Shown: positions 1-12,154, numbered from the stretch's first letter. The stretch is 64,000 nucleotides of DNA from Hydractinia symbiolongicarpus (GCF_029227915.1 NC_079876.1:22692001-22756000), one strand, 5' to 3'. Notes: generated from the letters alone by a model not told the origin. Numbers and translations are program-made.

Positions 1-81
1 AGGCGAAACAAGAATTCTCAAGATCGAAGCACACGCTTTACAATTTCTTCTGTCAATGCAGGCATTAGTACCACCTAGTGT

Positions 82-264
82 TTAAATGAAACCGATTTTT
101 AAATCGAAGTTTTGTCTTTCATTTATTTTGTCGAGATATTGTCTGTTTCGCCCTGTTTTAGCTTTTTTCTCGTCCGAAGAATACCGCATCAGTTCTCTGG
201 AAGACGAGTCAGCGTTGCGAAAATTCGCTTTACTCAATCCATACATCTGACCCTTGAGGAACAT
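82..264 (-). CDS. Possible small first exon or ORF of unknown function
   Basis: A 60-residue open frame starting at ATG 264. The peptide is polar and charged (SKANFRNADSSSREL, then a lysine/arginine-rich part) and has no low-complexity bias, so it could be real coding sequence. I do not recognise it. Its start lies about 105 bases downstream (on the minus strand) of an X-box/CCAAT pair, which is the only contextual support. I saw no convincing splice donor inside it. It may equally be chance. Confidence 0.2.
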   Translation of the reverse strand: MFLKGQMYGLSKANFRNADSSSRELMRYSSDEKKAKTGRNRQYLDKINERQNFDLKIGFI

Positions 265-368
265 ACGCGGCCAAAAAGTCGCTTGAAATAAAGCATGTTT
301 ATTCAGTTATTTGGTTAGGCCTCGAGCAGCAAAATGCCATATTTTACCTATACTTTTCCTAGCAACGG

Positions 369-382
369 GTAACCATGGCAAC
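369..382. promoter_or_regulatory. RFX X-box-like palindrome with adjacent CCAAT box
   Basis: GTAACCATGGCAAC fits the symmetric RFX-factor X-box (GTNRCC, spacer, RGYAAC). A further AGCAAC half-site lies just left at 361-366 and a CCAAT motif follows at about 386. RFX X-boxes typically sit within a few hundred bases upstream of ciliary genes. The motif match is direct; a role as promoter for the minus-strand ORF at 82-264, or for a gene left of the window, is inference. Confidence 0.45.
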
Positions 383-390
383 CAACCAAT

Positions 391-1821
391 GAAATTTTTG
401 ACATAATTTTGTCGTACTGTCACATACTATGATATCTTCATCAAGTATCTTCAGAAAAGACAATCCTCTGGGATATAGTTTTTTCCTAGGGGTACCACCT
501 TAACAGCGACAACATATTTGTCCACAGGTTTGTTCAATTTCGCCATAAACCTTTATTTGACGCACTTGTTTCCAAACACTTTTATAGATATGGAAAAAAT
601 CACCTTAAACTGAGACTAATATCTCATTTTTATCTAAGTTCGAATTAACGGACATTCGTTAAGTCGAACTGTTTTCTCTGGTCCCCTTGGAGGTTCGAGG
701 TACCGGCAGTTAACTGTAATTGATAAAAAATAATTATATTACTTATATTAAATACAAACAACGATCTTACTGTTAGGTTTCACTAATGAAAACATTCTGA
801 ATCCACAAAAAAATTGAACTAAGTTAAGTTTGGGAAACGCTAGACGAAATTCGGGGGACTTTTTGCGCCCACCAGAAACTCCGACAAATCCGACAAATAT
901 TTAAGGTACGGGCTCCGACTAGTAATATAATAATTGTATAAGAGCTTGTAACAGTATGAAAGAACCTTATTAATACTAATGATACCAGAATTTAATCCGC
1001 AGTAATAAGTACCAAAAGGCAGTATTTAAAGCCCAATGCAAATGTTTATAACAATGTTTTAATTACCAATCTACAAGTCGTACATGAATTATCTCTGAAG
1101 TTGTCTCTCTAATTGTCGCAATTGTCTTATTGAAGCTTAAAACGCAAAACTTAGCGGTGTGGATTTGACACTTTGTGATTTCAAATACTAAATCTGATTT
1201 AACTACAGTATCTACGTTACTTGGCGGAACAAATCCAATTCGTTTTATTGACTGCTTTCAACGACTGACTAATTTGTACGTTTACTTATCAATTTCCACT
1301 TGTTTGTTTTTCGCCAGACCTCTATCGTAACCAAATAAATTTGAAGGCACAAATAGAATGACTATTTTGAAAATTTATACATTACAAAATTTCGGAAAAA
1401 ATGTTACTGAAATGCCTTGTATCTTCTAAAATTATGTCCTTTTTTATTTTAATTTTACTTATTTCTTGCGTAATACGCGAGTAGTACACTCTTTTTACTT
1501 GAAAATTTTTACACGCAAAATCGCAACGCACATGGTAAAGTTTCCCGCTTAAAATGTAAAACTAACTGGGAACGAAGTTGACACTTTAACGCTGTAATTG
1601 TTTTTTATTGCGTAATTTAACGCGTTTGAAACGAAGATAATGCTATCTTTAGATAACACGAGTTATCTTAAGTTAGCAAAAATATCGTCAAATTATATTA
1701 ATAACAGCTCTAATCTCAAGATAACTACAAAATAAAGATATAATTATCACATTAATATGTTATCTTAAGATTACTCAAGTTAATTACAATCAGGATATTA
1801 ATGTGAATATGCACGCATTCT
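391..1821. other. No gene seen; A+T-rich DNA
   Basis: No open frame with recognisable protein similarity. From about 1630 on there are several scattered copies of a TTATCTTAAGAT-like motif that leads into the large hairpin at 1822-1892. Confidence 0.5.
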
Positions 1822-1892
1822 AAAGTCACAATTAATAGAGTTATCTTAAGATAACTTTTGTTATCTTAAGATAACTCTATTAATGTGACTTT
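1822..1892. repeat. Long hairpin (33-34 bp arms, TTTT loop)
   Basis: Arms 1822-1855 and 1860-1892 are complementary except for one extra A in the left arm; the loop is TTTT. Inside each arm lies the self-palindrome TTATCTTAAGATAA. It may be a very short foldback element or the core of a MITE. No flanking duplication was identified. Confidence 0.7.
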
Positions 1893-3576
<1,684 letters not shown>

Positions 3577-3906
3577 AATATTTCTTTTCAGAAGGTACGA
3601 GAAATTTACATCGCGCGAAACTAAACAAAAACGATTAAGCTTGGTTCTCACTATGGGCTAACGATGAGCTAACCATAGTGCGCATGATGCGCTAAGACCT
3701 TAGCCCATAGTGTGAACGTAAAAGTACCTGCTTAGCTCTTCGCTAAACTCTTCGTTAGCTCATCGTTAGCCGATTTTTTGAAATTAAAATTTTTTGATAT
3801 TTTTTTTTCGGATCTTCAAAGGAAGCCGACATAAATCGTGCTCAAAGCGATTAATTTTTTACAAATAGTAGTATGCTTCGTTGTAAAAGGTCATTTCAAA
3901 ACTAAA

Positions 3907-4926
3907 ATGGCTGACAAAATAAAAAAACTTTCGTTTGAAGAAGAAGAAAAGTTAGCATTCAGGGTGAAAGATTATCCCTGTCTTTTTGACAAAACGGATA
4001 GGGGGTACAAAGAAAAAGACTGTGTAAAAAATGCGTGGGAAGAAGTGGCTAATTCTCTCGAATTCCTTGAAAATGGTAAGTGCAAATTGGCAATGTGTAT
4101 TATCTGTTTTTTCAAGTCATACTAGCCTTAAAGTATTCTTGTTAAAAACGCATACTGGAAATTTACGAAAGATTATTGTTTTTACTCCTAGGGAATGCTG
4201 CCAAGACCTCCTTTGAGAAGCTTCGAAAAAGGTATAATAAAAAGAAGAATGATTTTAAGAAGTCAAAAAAATCTGGCACATCCACCAAAGAGAGTGAAAA
4301 AGCTGAAAAGGCTTTGGAGTTGTACAAATATCTTTCCTGGCTAGATAACTTCATATACGTCCGTGAGGGTAGAAGCAACATTCATTACGGATTATAGTTC
4401 TGATGAAGAGGGAGATGAAGACACGGAGTTGCCCGTTGATCTCACCGAAAATGAGGACGATAGCGACGATGGGGCATCTGAAGCCTTCAGTAGGACAAGT
4501 TCCTTAACCTCACCTGTGCCACAGCAACAACAGCGCAGTCTAAAAAAAATAGGTCGACCTGCAAACGGACAAGCAAAAGATGACAAGGACGCTGCTAAAC
4601 GAAGAAGAACAAACAAAAATGAATACCTCGATGACATGGAACTCAATTTAATTCGTGATTTGGGTAAATCAATTAATGCTGATTCCACCGAAAAAGAGAT
4701 GGATGCAATCGATTTGTATGTGAAGTCACTGGCGGCTGATTTGCGAAAGCTTTCAGAGCGGGAATATATTTTGGTGAAACACGAAATTCAAGGAGTTTTA
4801 TTTAAATACCAAATGGCACATTTTAGTCCAGTTCACAATAGTATTGTTACACCGACTGCATCAAACCAAAATGATGCAATGAGTACACCGGGGAATGGAT
4901 TTTACACGCGAATGGTGCATATTTAA
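3907..4926 (+). pseudogene. Harbinger accessory MADF-type DNA-binding protein, one frameshift
   Basis: In Harbinger elements this second protein binds the ends and helps the transposase enter the nucleus (family knowledge). Exon 1 is 3907-4075 (start MADKIKKLSF), followed by a GTAAGT donor and a CTCCTAG acceptor; exon 2 begins at 4192 and the phases fit. The join gives a MADF domain (VKDYPCLFDK...KNAWEEVA...FEKLRKRY...YKYLSWLDNFI). At about 4363-4397 the frame must shift by one base to continue into an acidic serine-rich part (SSDEEGDEDTE) and a C-terminal region ending at 4926. The spliced length is 3n+1, so one base is in excess. The stretch is too short to hide a normal intron. This copy is therefore probably defective, unless the base is a sequencing error. 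An alternative in-frame ATG lies at 3838. Confidence 0.8.
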
Positions 4927-5012
4927 GATATTTTTTCTTGTAAATATTACACTAGGCATCAAATGAAACAGTGTACATGTAATATATAACCGTTTTTCAT
5001 AATATATAAAAA

Positions 5013-6404
5013 CTAAAAACCGAAAGAGTGGTGACTTGTTCTCCTTATATAATCGTATTGCCACGAGACTGCACCAACAGCACTATTAACATAATCTGTA
5101 ATAGTATTCCTCATTCGAAGGGCATCTTTACTATATCTAGACCCGCGAATCGGATTTAGGTTTTGAAACATCGTTGTAAGATTTTTTCTCATCGACCTCC
5201 ACTCTCCCTCCTTAATCTGACCATCTTTGCTTTCAGAGTCAAGGAAACCCTGCGGAGTATACATAGCGTTGTCGGTTTGTCTCAAATAGTTATGAAGACT
5301 GAGGCAAGCGAGAGTGTAATCTTCCACATTTTTAACGGTAGCTTTGATGGGCTTGTGAAAGATTCTCCATCTGGTGCTAAGGATGCCAAATGCGTTCTCA
5401 ATTACCCTTCTTGCTCTAGAAAGCCGATAATTAAAGATTCTCTTTTCTTCACTGGTAAGAACAGATCCAGGGTATGGCCTCATTAACCAAGTTTTAAGAG
5501 GAAAAATTTCATCTCCAACAAGATAAAAAGGAACTGCTCCGGTGTTTTGATTAATAATCGTGCCCTTGGGAACATTCAATGCATCTTCTTCCAATGCCTT
5601 TCCCATTGCTGAATTGGCCAGTACCCCACTGTCATTGTTGCTTCCAAATTGTCCCACATCATACATTGTGAAACAATAATTGGCATCACAAACTGCCATT
5701 AAAACTAAACTAAAAAAACCTTTATAGTTATAATATTGTGTGCCTGTGAATTTTGGACATTGGATCCTGATATGCTTCCCATCTATTGCTCCTATTACAT
5801 GTGGCATGTTCCAATTCGCTTCAAAGGTATCTGCAATTCTTAGCCAATCTTCCTGCGAATTTGGAGCGTTCAAATACTTGATTTTGAGCTGCTCGTAGAT
5901 TGCAATACACGTTTCCGAAATAATTGATGATATTGTTGATTTGCCAATACGGAAGGAATAGCATAAAGATTGCTGAGCATCACCACTTGATAGATACCTT
6001 ATGGTAATGACCAGCCGCTGTTCCGCTGATATCGATTCTCTCATATGAGTGTCTTGTCTTTGAATTACTGGACCAACCAACGACAACAGATGTTCGAATC
6101 GGTCCGGTGACATGCGCAAGTACCTTAATAAAATTAACACCGATACCCTAATCGTGATATGCAAATACAACTGACTGTAGGATCAGCGAACATAATTTTA
6201 CCTAAAGAAATACTCTCTGTCGGAAACTTTAAGTTCTTGAAATAAACGATGGTATTCTCCAAGCTCTTTTCTTCTAAGAAAGATTTCTCTGACGCAAAAT
6301 CTTTTCCTTCTTTGCAATTTTGTTAATGCTCTTCTTTTTAGGCTACGTCGTCTTCTTCGAAGTAACAAGAACAACAAGACTTTTTTTCGTTCTTTCTTTT
6401 TCAT
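5013..6404 (-). CDS. PIF/Harbinger DDE transposase (HARBI1-like), two exons
   Basis: Catalyses cut-and-paste transposition in the nucleus. Exon 1 is 6404-6202 and exon 2 is 6123-5013, with a 78-bp GT-AG intron (6201-6124). The splice joins DREYFFR to YLRMSPDRFEHLL in frame, giving 437 residues without stops. The N-terminus is lysine/arginine rich. A helix-turn-helix-like region lies at about 90-145. The DDE_Tnp_4-type catalytic core has D182 (VIGAIDGKHI), D223 (MYDVGQFGSNNDSG) and E310 (RRVIENAFGILSTRWR). The order and spacing are typical of HARBI1/PIF transposases, and the length is slightly above the usual 350-400. It converges tail to tail with the MADF gene. The frame is intact, so this copy could still make enzyme. 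Confidence 0.92.
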
Positions 6405-6570
6405 AGCTCCTTCTCGTTTTAGTTTCGGCTACAAAAGAGCTAACGATGCGCTGTTGTGTGAACGTGGAATGAACATATCAGGTACCTGTAGCTCAAAAAT
6501 TGAAATCGGCCAACACAACATGCGCACTATGGTTAGCTCATCGTTAGCCCATAGTGAGAACCAAGCTTTA

Positions 6571-7404
6571 CTGAGAAATTTCGTAAAACCTCTTTCCACA
6601 GAATTATAAATTTAAATATTGATAATAATCACAATATTGTCAGTGTTGGCCGACGTAAATCCAACATTGATGAAGCTTTTAGCGCCAAAAATCCATGCAA
6701 AGTTATACTTTTATAAAGTTAAAACCTTTATTCTGAAAGAAATGCAATACATCGAGTTGTGCAATCCGTAGTGTGCGAAATGTCACGAATTAAGAGGATG
6801 CGCGTCGTAAGGTACACTCTTTCAACCGGAAAATAATACTCGGAACACAGATAATAATAGAGACTTTCGCGTTAACGATTTCGGAGATAAGAAGGCGAAC
6901 GAAGCAGCTTGTGGGTTGTTTTTTTTCACGTAAAAATAACGGCACTAGTTATGAAAACCGATTTCTTAAAGCCACGGTATATGCTGCAATAAGTTTCTAA
7001 AACTCACGGGGAACAATAAACAAAAACAAACAATCTACAGAAACGAAAACAATTTATTAACTTTATCAAGATTTATAAAACGCTTCAAATTTTTGACAGA
7101 AAAACAATAACAACGCGGTGTGAGGTTTCGCTTTCTTCTTTTTAACTCACGTATTGAAAGATAACATCTCTCCTCGCACTAATTGTACGCCATCTAAAAA
7201 GAAACAGAAAACATTTTTATATAGTATATTATATTATATATATAGCAAAGTCTATAAATACATTAAAATCCAGTGCCTTTGAGGGACGATATTTAGAGCT
7301 AAATTTTTAAACTACAAATATATATCATTTTTAGGGTGTGTGTTTACTAGATACAATATGCTTGATATTATTAATAAAGTCATTTTGAGGGTTGTCTTCT
7401 TTTG
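6571..7404. repeat. Diverged dispersed repeat (inverted copy near 23.5 kb), no gene
   Basis: Roughly 6940-7170 is a diverged inverted copy of about 23,520-23,720: shared blocks include AACTTTATCAAGATTTATAAA, the GTTTTTGTTTATTG-like stretch and AAAACTCACGGG. No coding signal. Confidence 0.5.
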
Positions 7405-7470
7405 GGGATTGGTAGTTCAGTTGGTAGAGTGTTTACTTCCTATTCATATGGGTTCAATCCCACGTAACAG
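7405..7470 (+). repeat. tRNA-like SINE head (A box and B box)
   Basis: GGTAGTTCAGTTGG (7411-7424) fits an RNA polymerase III A box and GGTTCAATCC (7451-7460) fits a B box, with roughly tRNA spacing. I cannot fold a clean tRNA acceptor stem from it, so a tRNA-derived SINE or tRNA pseudogene is likelier than a functional tRNA. Confidence 0.5.
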
Positions 7471-8076
7471 TTGTTGCTTATTGAACAGAAATTTAAAAGG
7501 TTTCTGTAGTTTTTTAACACTCTAGAATCGTCTATGTTGTACCTCCTTGAAAAAAATTGACAGGGTAAATTTATTGGAATTAATGAGGCTAACCACATAA
7601 AATATAGATCACTACTTTTTGTGGCCAAGACAACAGAATTAAAAGCACTGTTTTTCAATTGGAAAGTACAAATGGTATTTAAAAATTTGCCCAAGCTTGC
7701 CCTCATAATTTTTTGGCCAGTTGACACGCACACTAATCTACCATACTAAACACAAAAGTTACGAAAAACACGAAATTTGATTAAGGCCTGTGGTTTCACA
7801 TTTTTACAGGGTCATTCAAGAGTAGTTTTTACGTATCATAACTTAGCTATACCACATTATTGTAAGCTCATGAAACACAATACAAAAACATAGGGTTGTA
7901 AAGAAAATGATGAAACCCTGAATATTTTTTATCTTTTTTAAATATTTTTATATATGTCCAAACTTAATCTCCCAAAAACAATAATTACATTAATGGTCAC
8001 CACCATTATCGAACAAAAGTCCACTTAGTCATTTGTGACTTCACACGTCGTACATAGCTCACTTGAGGTATATTTA

Positions 8077-8346
8077 ACAGGGTGCTGATAAGCCGCAAAC
8101 GCACACATATACAAGGGTGAGCTCGGGCGACTTTGCAAATAAAATTGGTGGTTGTCTTTTGAAATCGCAATTGAAATTGGAGCATTCCCGAAATGCAATT
8201 TCTTGTAACATACCATCATGCGGACGACAGTTGCAAGAAGGCGCTTGAAGAGAAAGGAGTTAATAAAGTTTATATATAAGTTATTTATAAAGTAAATCTT
8301 ATCAAAAACCATCAAAAACAGTTCTTTTAAGAACTTCGCTACCACA
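8077..8346 (-). mobile_element. Small inverted-end element, partial copy (family of 22463-22827)
   Basis: Begins with AGGGTGCTGATAAGCCGC and runs to ACCACATAG. It is a reverse-orientation copy of the right part of the element at 22,463-22,827, sharing the AAGAACTTCGCTACCACAT block and the region encoding the TTACAAGAA-type stretch. The other end is missing, and the next element starts about 50 bp further on. Confidence 0.6.
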
Positions 8347-8399
8347 TAGTAAGTTTATTTTAATTTTTATAGTTTGTTGAACCATTGGTGGCTTATATT

Positions 8400-9182
8400 G
8401 GTACTGTTCTGCCCAGATTGCGAAAACGGCCTGTTTACAACCGGGACAGCCGGATTATGTACGCATGGTCCGATTATGTTTTTTTTCACTGGTTATGTCG
8501 TGCTGACCGGATTATGAACGCTGATATAATGGCTGACCGCATTGGGCTGCGATTGTCATTTTCTTCGAACTTTTGTGACTTAAGCATTTTTTGGAAGATA
8601 GAACACCCCTAAAATCTAGACATGGCGAAAGAAAAAAGTATCGATGTAATTCTTAATATAAACTACTCTTGTAGTAAATACATTTCAACATAATATACTT
8701 TGAAGTAATTAAATTTCACGGAACCTAAATTATTCTTTTTGCGGGAATTGAGTTTGGTAAAAAAATAATTAAATTGCGAATTACAAAATTTAGTATTTGC
8801 CACGAAATTTTGTTTCATTTGAGAACAACAACAACTTTGCTAGCAGGGCTATTTGCTTGTCAGAAGTGATGACAAATGATATAAAAGCGGTGGGCCCCGA
8901 TTATATTTGTTCTATAAGTCTCGAATAATAATTGACTGTCATACATAAGTCGGCCCGCCCCGATTATGTGCGTTCTATAATAAATGATATAAGACTGTCG
9001 TATATAAACTGGCCTGCCCTGATTATGTTCCTTTTATAAGTGCCAAATAATATTTTTTTGAGTACTAAGCCGCCCTGTCCTGATTACGTTGCCCTGATTA
9101 TGTATTTTCTGCCCTGTTCTTAACTGGGGCAAGCTGCCGTACTTAATCAGGCCAATGTTCTTTATCCGGGCAGAACAGTACC
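8400..9182. mobile_element. Non-autonomous DNA element with CGATTATG arrays
   Basis: The ends are inverted: GGTACTGTTCTGCCC at 8400 and its complement GGGCAGAACAGTACC ending at 9182. Inside, a CCGATTATG-type motif occurs at least eight times in direct orientation, embedded in imperfect repeats of about 60 bp with CTATAAGT and AAATAATA blocks. There is no coding frame. A related copy lies at about 32,560-33,172. No convincing target duplication was found. Confidence 0.7.
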
Positions 9183-9727
9183 CTCGTGTATATTTTCCCC
9201 TGTTAGTTTTGGATGGATGACTTACATTTATTTCCACGATACAACAAAAAAAAAGAAGAAACTTGAGTTTTAGGAAATATTTTAAAATTGTATAATAAAA
9301 TTTAAAAAGAAAGAGTTTTGTTAATACTTTATGGATTGAATTTTCTTCTCCTGACTATAGCGCTAGAGGTAGCCAGCCAGGTAGTGATTCCATTGAAAGA
9401 TGACAGCATTTTCCATGGTGGCTACAGGCACCACAAAGTAATTTAGTTAGCTAGCTACATCAAACGAAGGAAAAAACGTAAAAATAACTTTCAAATCATC
9501 CATACCATCGCAACTCACTTTTCTTCTGCTGTATATTGAAAAGGATACCAAACATGCCAATTCAAGCTGATAATTTGGTCCTTTAAAATCTTCTTTTTAA
9601 TGAAGCCATAAATATAACATGTTTTTGCGCATTATAAACCTTCAAATTAATATAGTGTGCCTTCAAAGAAAAGGTACAAGCTTTCCAACTCGAAGTATTA
9701 AGAGAAATAGCAGCTGAGCCAATTATT

Positions 9728-9788
9728 GCGAAGCAATTGAGCTTTGCGAGCGAAGCGAAATTGTGGAGCACGTTTGCTTCACGCGAGG
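9728..9788 (-). repeat. GC-rich terminal motif of a dispersed repeat
   Basis: The TTGCGAAGCAATTGAGC...GCGAGG motif recurs inverted at 28,164-28,225 and 31,573-31,641. It can fold through GCGAAGC/GCTTCGC. Here it directly abuts the duplicated segment that begins at 9789. It is probably one end of an unclassified element. Confidence 0.5.
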
Positions 9789-10395
9789 TTTAATTGCTAT
9801 GGTTCTGAAGCAACAACACGAAAGCAAACAACAACAATGACAGATAATGTTAGAAGTATATTTCTCTTGTTTCATGTCATAACTACACTTGAGTTTGGGG
9901 AAAGGGGGGGGATGTCAGGTTTGGTATCAGGGGGGCCCAAACCAGATGCGTGTGTTTCCATCCTTACCCTTAGTAAGACGTATCTCGTGGAAACGTCTGC
10001 GTATCTCGTGGAAACGCTAACTCAGCAACTCAGCAACTCGCTTGGAAATTGCCTATATCTGAGCGACTCACTTGGAAATCGCCTACACCTCAGCAACTCG
10101 CTTGGAAATTGCCTACATCTGAGCGACTCACTTGGAAATCGCCTACACCTCAGCAACTCGCTTGGAAATTGCCTACCTCTCCGCGACTCACTTGGAAATC
10201 GCCTACACCTCAGCAACTCGCTTGGAAATTGCCTACATCTCCGCGACTCACTTGGAAATCGCCTACACCTCAGCAACTCGCTTGGAAATTGCCTACTACC
10301 TGCTATGGCGTATCTCGTGGAAACGCACCTCATTTGTTAGGGAAACAAACGCATCTTCATCCCATTTGGCTGACGAAGGAAGCCCGACATCCCCA
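9789..10395. repeat. Duplicated 607-bp segment, copy 1
   Basis: Identical to 11,158-11,764 (offset 1,369) apart from one C/T change (10022 versus 11391). Both copies start at TTTAATTGCTATGG and end at GCCCGACATCCCCA. They contain a G8 run and the 60-bp minisatellite. The abrupt ends suggest an inserted element or a recent duplication. Confidence 0.9.
10031..10296. repeat. 60-bp minisatellite, 4.5 units
   Basis: The unit is made of two diverged 30-bp halves (CAGCAACTCGCTTGGAAATT... and GAGCGACTCACTTGGAAATC...). Four full units and one half are present. Because 60 and 30 are multiples of three, long repetitive ORFs appear in several frames; these are not genes. Confidence 0.95.
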
Positions 10396-10835
10396 CCAGC
10401 GCGGGTCAACAGTGCTTCTACCTCTGGACAAAAAACTTGGCAATCGCAAGTAGCCGAAATTTGGATCACCAAGAAAACCTTGAGGCAAGAGCACTGGTGT
10501 AAGCGAGCGCGCGTCTTTGATGCCAATTGATCCCTCCATCTTGCGTTGTAGATCGTTGCGTGTTGTAGTTCGTAGTATCGTTGCGTGTTATAGTTCGTTG
10601 TAGAAGACCCTCTGGGGCTACATCAATTGGTATCGTATGCACTCATCATGTGTCGGATGATGGTCCGGTTATCGAGTTAACATAAGGGTTGTGGTTGATT
10701 GTAGAATTAGTTAATATGGTGACAGTTGTGGACATTGATGCCAGTACATGAAGTGATTGATGTACATAAAAGAAAAAGAAAAAATATATAATAACAGGGT
10801 GGGTGGGTGGGCAAACCAAACTATAAGCAAAATGT
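10396..10835. other. Spacer between duplicated segments, no gene
   Basis: Contains short GTTGCGTGTTGTAGTTCGT-type direct repeats near 10,555-10,600 and a GGTGGGTGGGTGGG run near 10,798. No coding or RNA feature was recognised. Confidence 0.4.
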
Positions 10836-11157
10836 GATGATGGAAACTAGTTGACTTTAGCTGCTCCCAATTTATAGGTAGGCAAGGCAATCTTAGGGGC
10901 CTGGATCTACAACAGTATTGGTTAGTTACCTTGAGGGCCCCTAGTGTTCATGCCTTGTGACCACCCTTTTCACTAGTCTACCATTCTAGATTTGAAATAA
11001 CATTGAGTTTCTAAAGTATATCCTTCAATGATGCTAGTAGCCATCTTTGTTGACACTTGAAATACTGAATGCAATCAAAGCCAAGCCTCTCAACAAGGCA
11101 TAAGTACTTACTTCAGGAACCGCAATTAACATGTGGTGAACTGTTGGTCCACCACCA
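10836..11157. repeat. Dispersed 322-bp segment, copy 1
   Basis: Matches 15,801-16,121 with one single-base indel (TTGAAATACTG versus TTGAATACTG). It ends exactly where copy 2 of the 607-bp segment begins. No coding frame. Confidence 0.9.
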
Positions 11158-11764
11158 TTTAATTGCTATGGTTCTGAAGCAACAACACGAAAGCAAACAA
11201 CAACAATGACAGATAATGTTAGAAGTATATTTCTCTTGTTTCATGTCATAACTACACTTGAGTTTGGGGAAAGGGGGGGGATGTCAGGTTTGGTATCAGG
11301 GGGGCCCAAACCAGATGCGTGTGTTTCCATCCTTACCCTTAGTAAGACGTATCTCGTGGAAACGTCTGCGTATCTCGTGGAAACGCTAACTTAGCAACTC
11401 AGCAACTCGCTTGGAAATTGCCTATATCTGAGCGACTCACTTGGAAATCGCCTACACCTCAGCAACTCGCTTGGAAATTGCCTACATCTGAGCGACTCAC
11501 TTGGAAATCGCCTACACCTCAGCAACTCGCTTGGAAATTGCCTACCTCTCCGCGACTCACTTGGAAATCGCCTACACCTCAGCAACTCGCTTGGAAATTG
11601 CCTACATCTCCGCGACTCACTTGGAAATCGCCTACACCTCAGCAACTCGCTTGGAAATTGCCTACTACCTGCTATGGCGTATCTCGTGGAAACGCACCTC
11701 ATTTGTTAGGGAAACAAACGCATCTTCATCCCATTTGGCTGACGAAGGAAGCCCGACATCCCCA
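11158..11764. repeat. Duplicated 607-bp segment, copy 2 (with minisatellite at 11400-11665)
   Basis: Second copy of 9789-10395, including the same 4.5 units of the 60-bp minisatellite. The near-identity indicates recent origin or gene conversion. Confidence 0.9.
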
Positions 11765-12070
11765 ATTTACCCCAAACTGGATTTTTTAAAGGAGACAATT
11801 TTGCAATCCATCATGTTATTAAGTAACTTTCAAAATCTGATAATACACAACTTTAAATTGACAAATAATAACTACAATTGCCGTCAATAATACAAAATCA
11901 ATGAATAAGGATTGTACTTTAATTTAGAGTTATAGCAGTAATAGCACTATCAATTGTTAGTGGCAAGAATAAACTGAGGATAATTTGGCGGAATCGGGTG
12001 AGGATGCTAGGCTGAAGAGAAGATATTGTCTCAAGCTCACGTGCGTGTTCCCAATAAATTCGCTCTTCTC

Positions 12071-12154
12071 CACTACATCCGGAGCTTTTCTCCTAGTAGT
12101 GTTTTCTGGCTTAACTAATCTCTCAATCACATCCGGAGCTCCTCTCCTGTGATT
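12071..12154 (+). other. Two hairpins with identical inner motif and covarying stems
   Basis: Hairpin 1 (12071-12101): stem CACTAC/GTAGTG around ATCCGGAGCTTTTCTCCTA. Hairpin 2 (12125-12154): stem AATCAC/GTGATT around ATCCGGAGCTCCTCTCCT. The inner part can form GGAG/CTCC in both. The outer stems differ in sequence but both pair perfectly, which is the signature of a selected or template-copied structure. An AATAAA lies just upstream (about 12,053). It may be in an LTR or untranslated region of an unrecognised element. Confidence 0.6.

Larger units (their letters stand above)
3638..6567. mobile_element. Complete PIF/Harbinger DNA transposon
   Basis: A 2,930-bp element with identical 49-bp terminal inverted repeats (3638-3686 and 6519-6567, tip AGCTTGGTTCTCACTATGGG) flanked by the 3-bp target duplication TTA (3635-3637 and 6568-6570), the classic Harbinger TWA site. 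It carries the two genes expected of this superfamily in opposing orientation: a MADF/Myb-like DNA-binding protein on the plus strand and a DDE transposase on the minus strand. Identical ends suggest a young insertion. Confidence 0.95.
7725..9780. repeat. Dispersed repeat, copy 1, interrupted by nested elements
   Basis: 7725-8075 and 9186-9780 match 29,660-30,010 and 30,718-31,240 respectively (for example the block with ATCTTAGCTATACCAC and the block with GTTAGTTTTGGAT). In copy 1 the two halves are separated by the elements at 8077-8346 and 8400-9182. No protein-coding capacity was seen. Confidence 0.65.

Noticed and set aside
5163-5486. Plus-strand ORF of 107 codons
   Set aside because: Antisense shadow of the Harbinger transposase.
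7405-7470. Functional tRNA gene
   Set aside because: A and B boxes are present but no convincing acceptor stem or anticodon arm; better read as a SINE head.
10031-10300. Possible CRISPR-like array
   Set aside because: Adjacent repeats without unique spacers, in an intron-containing animal-type genome; it is a minisatellite.
9744-10453. Repetitive ORFs of 100-198 codons on both strands, and their copies at 11.2-11.9 kb
   Set aside because: The 60-bp minisatellite is a multiple of three and keeps frames open; no non-repeat protein similarity.
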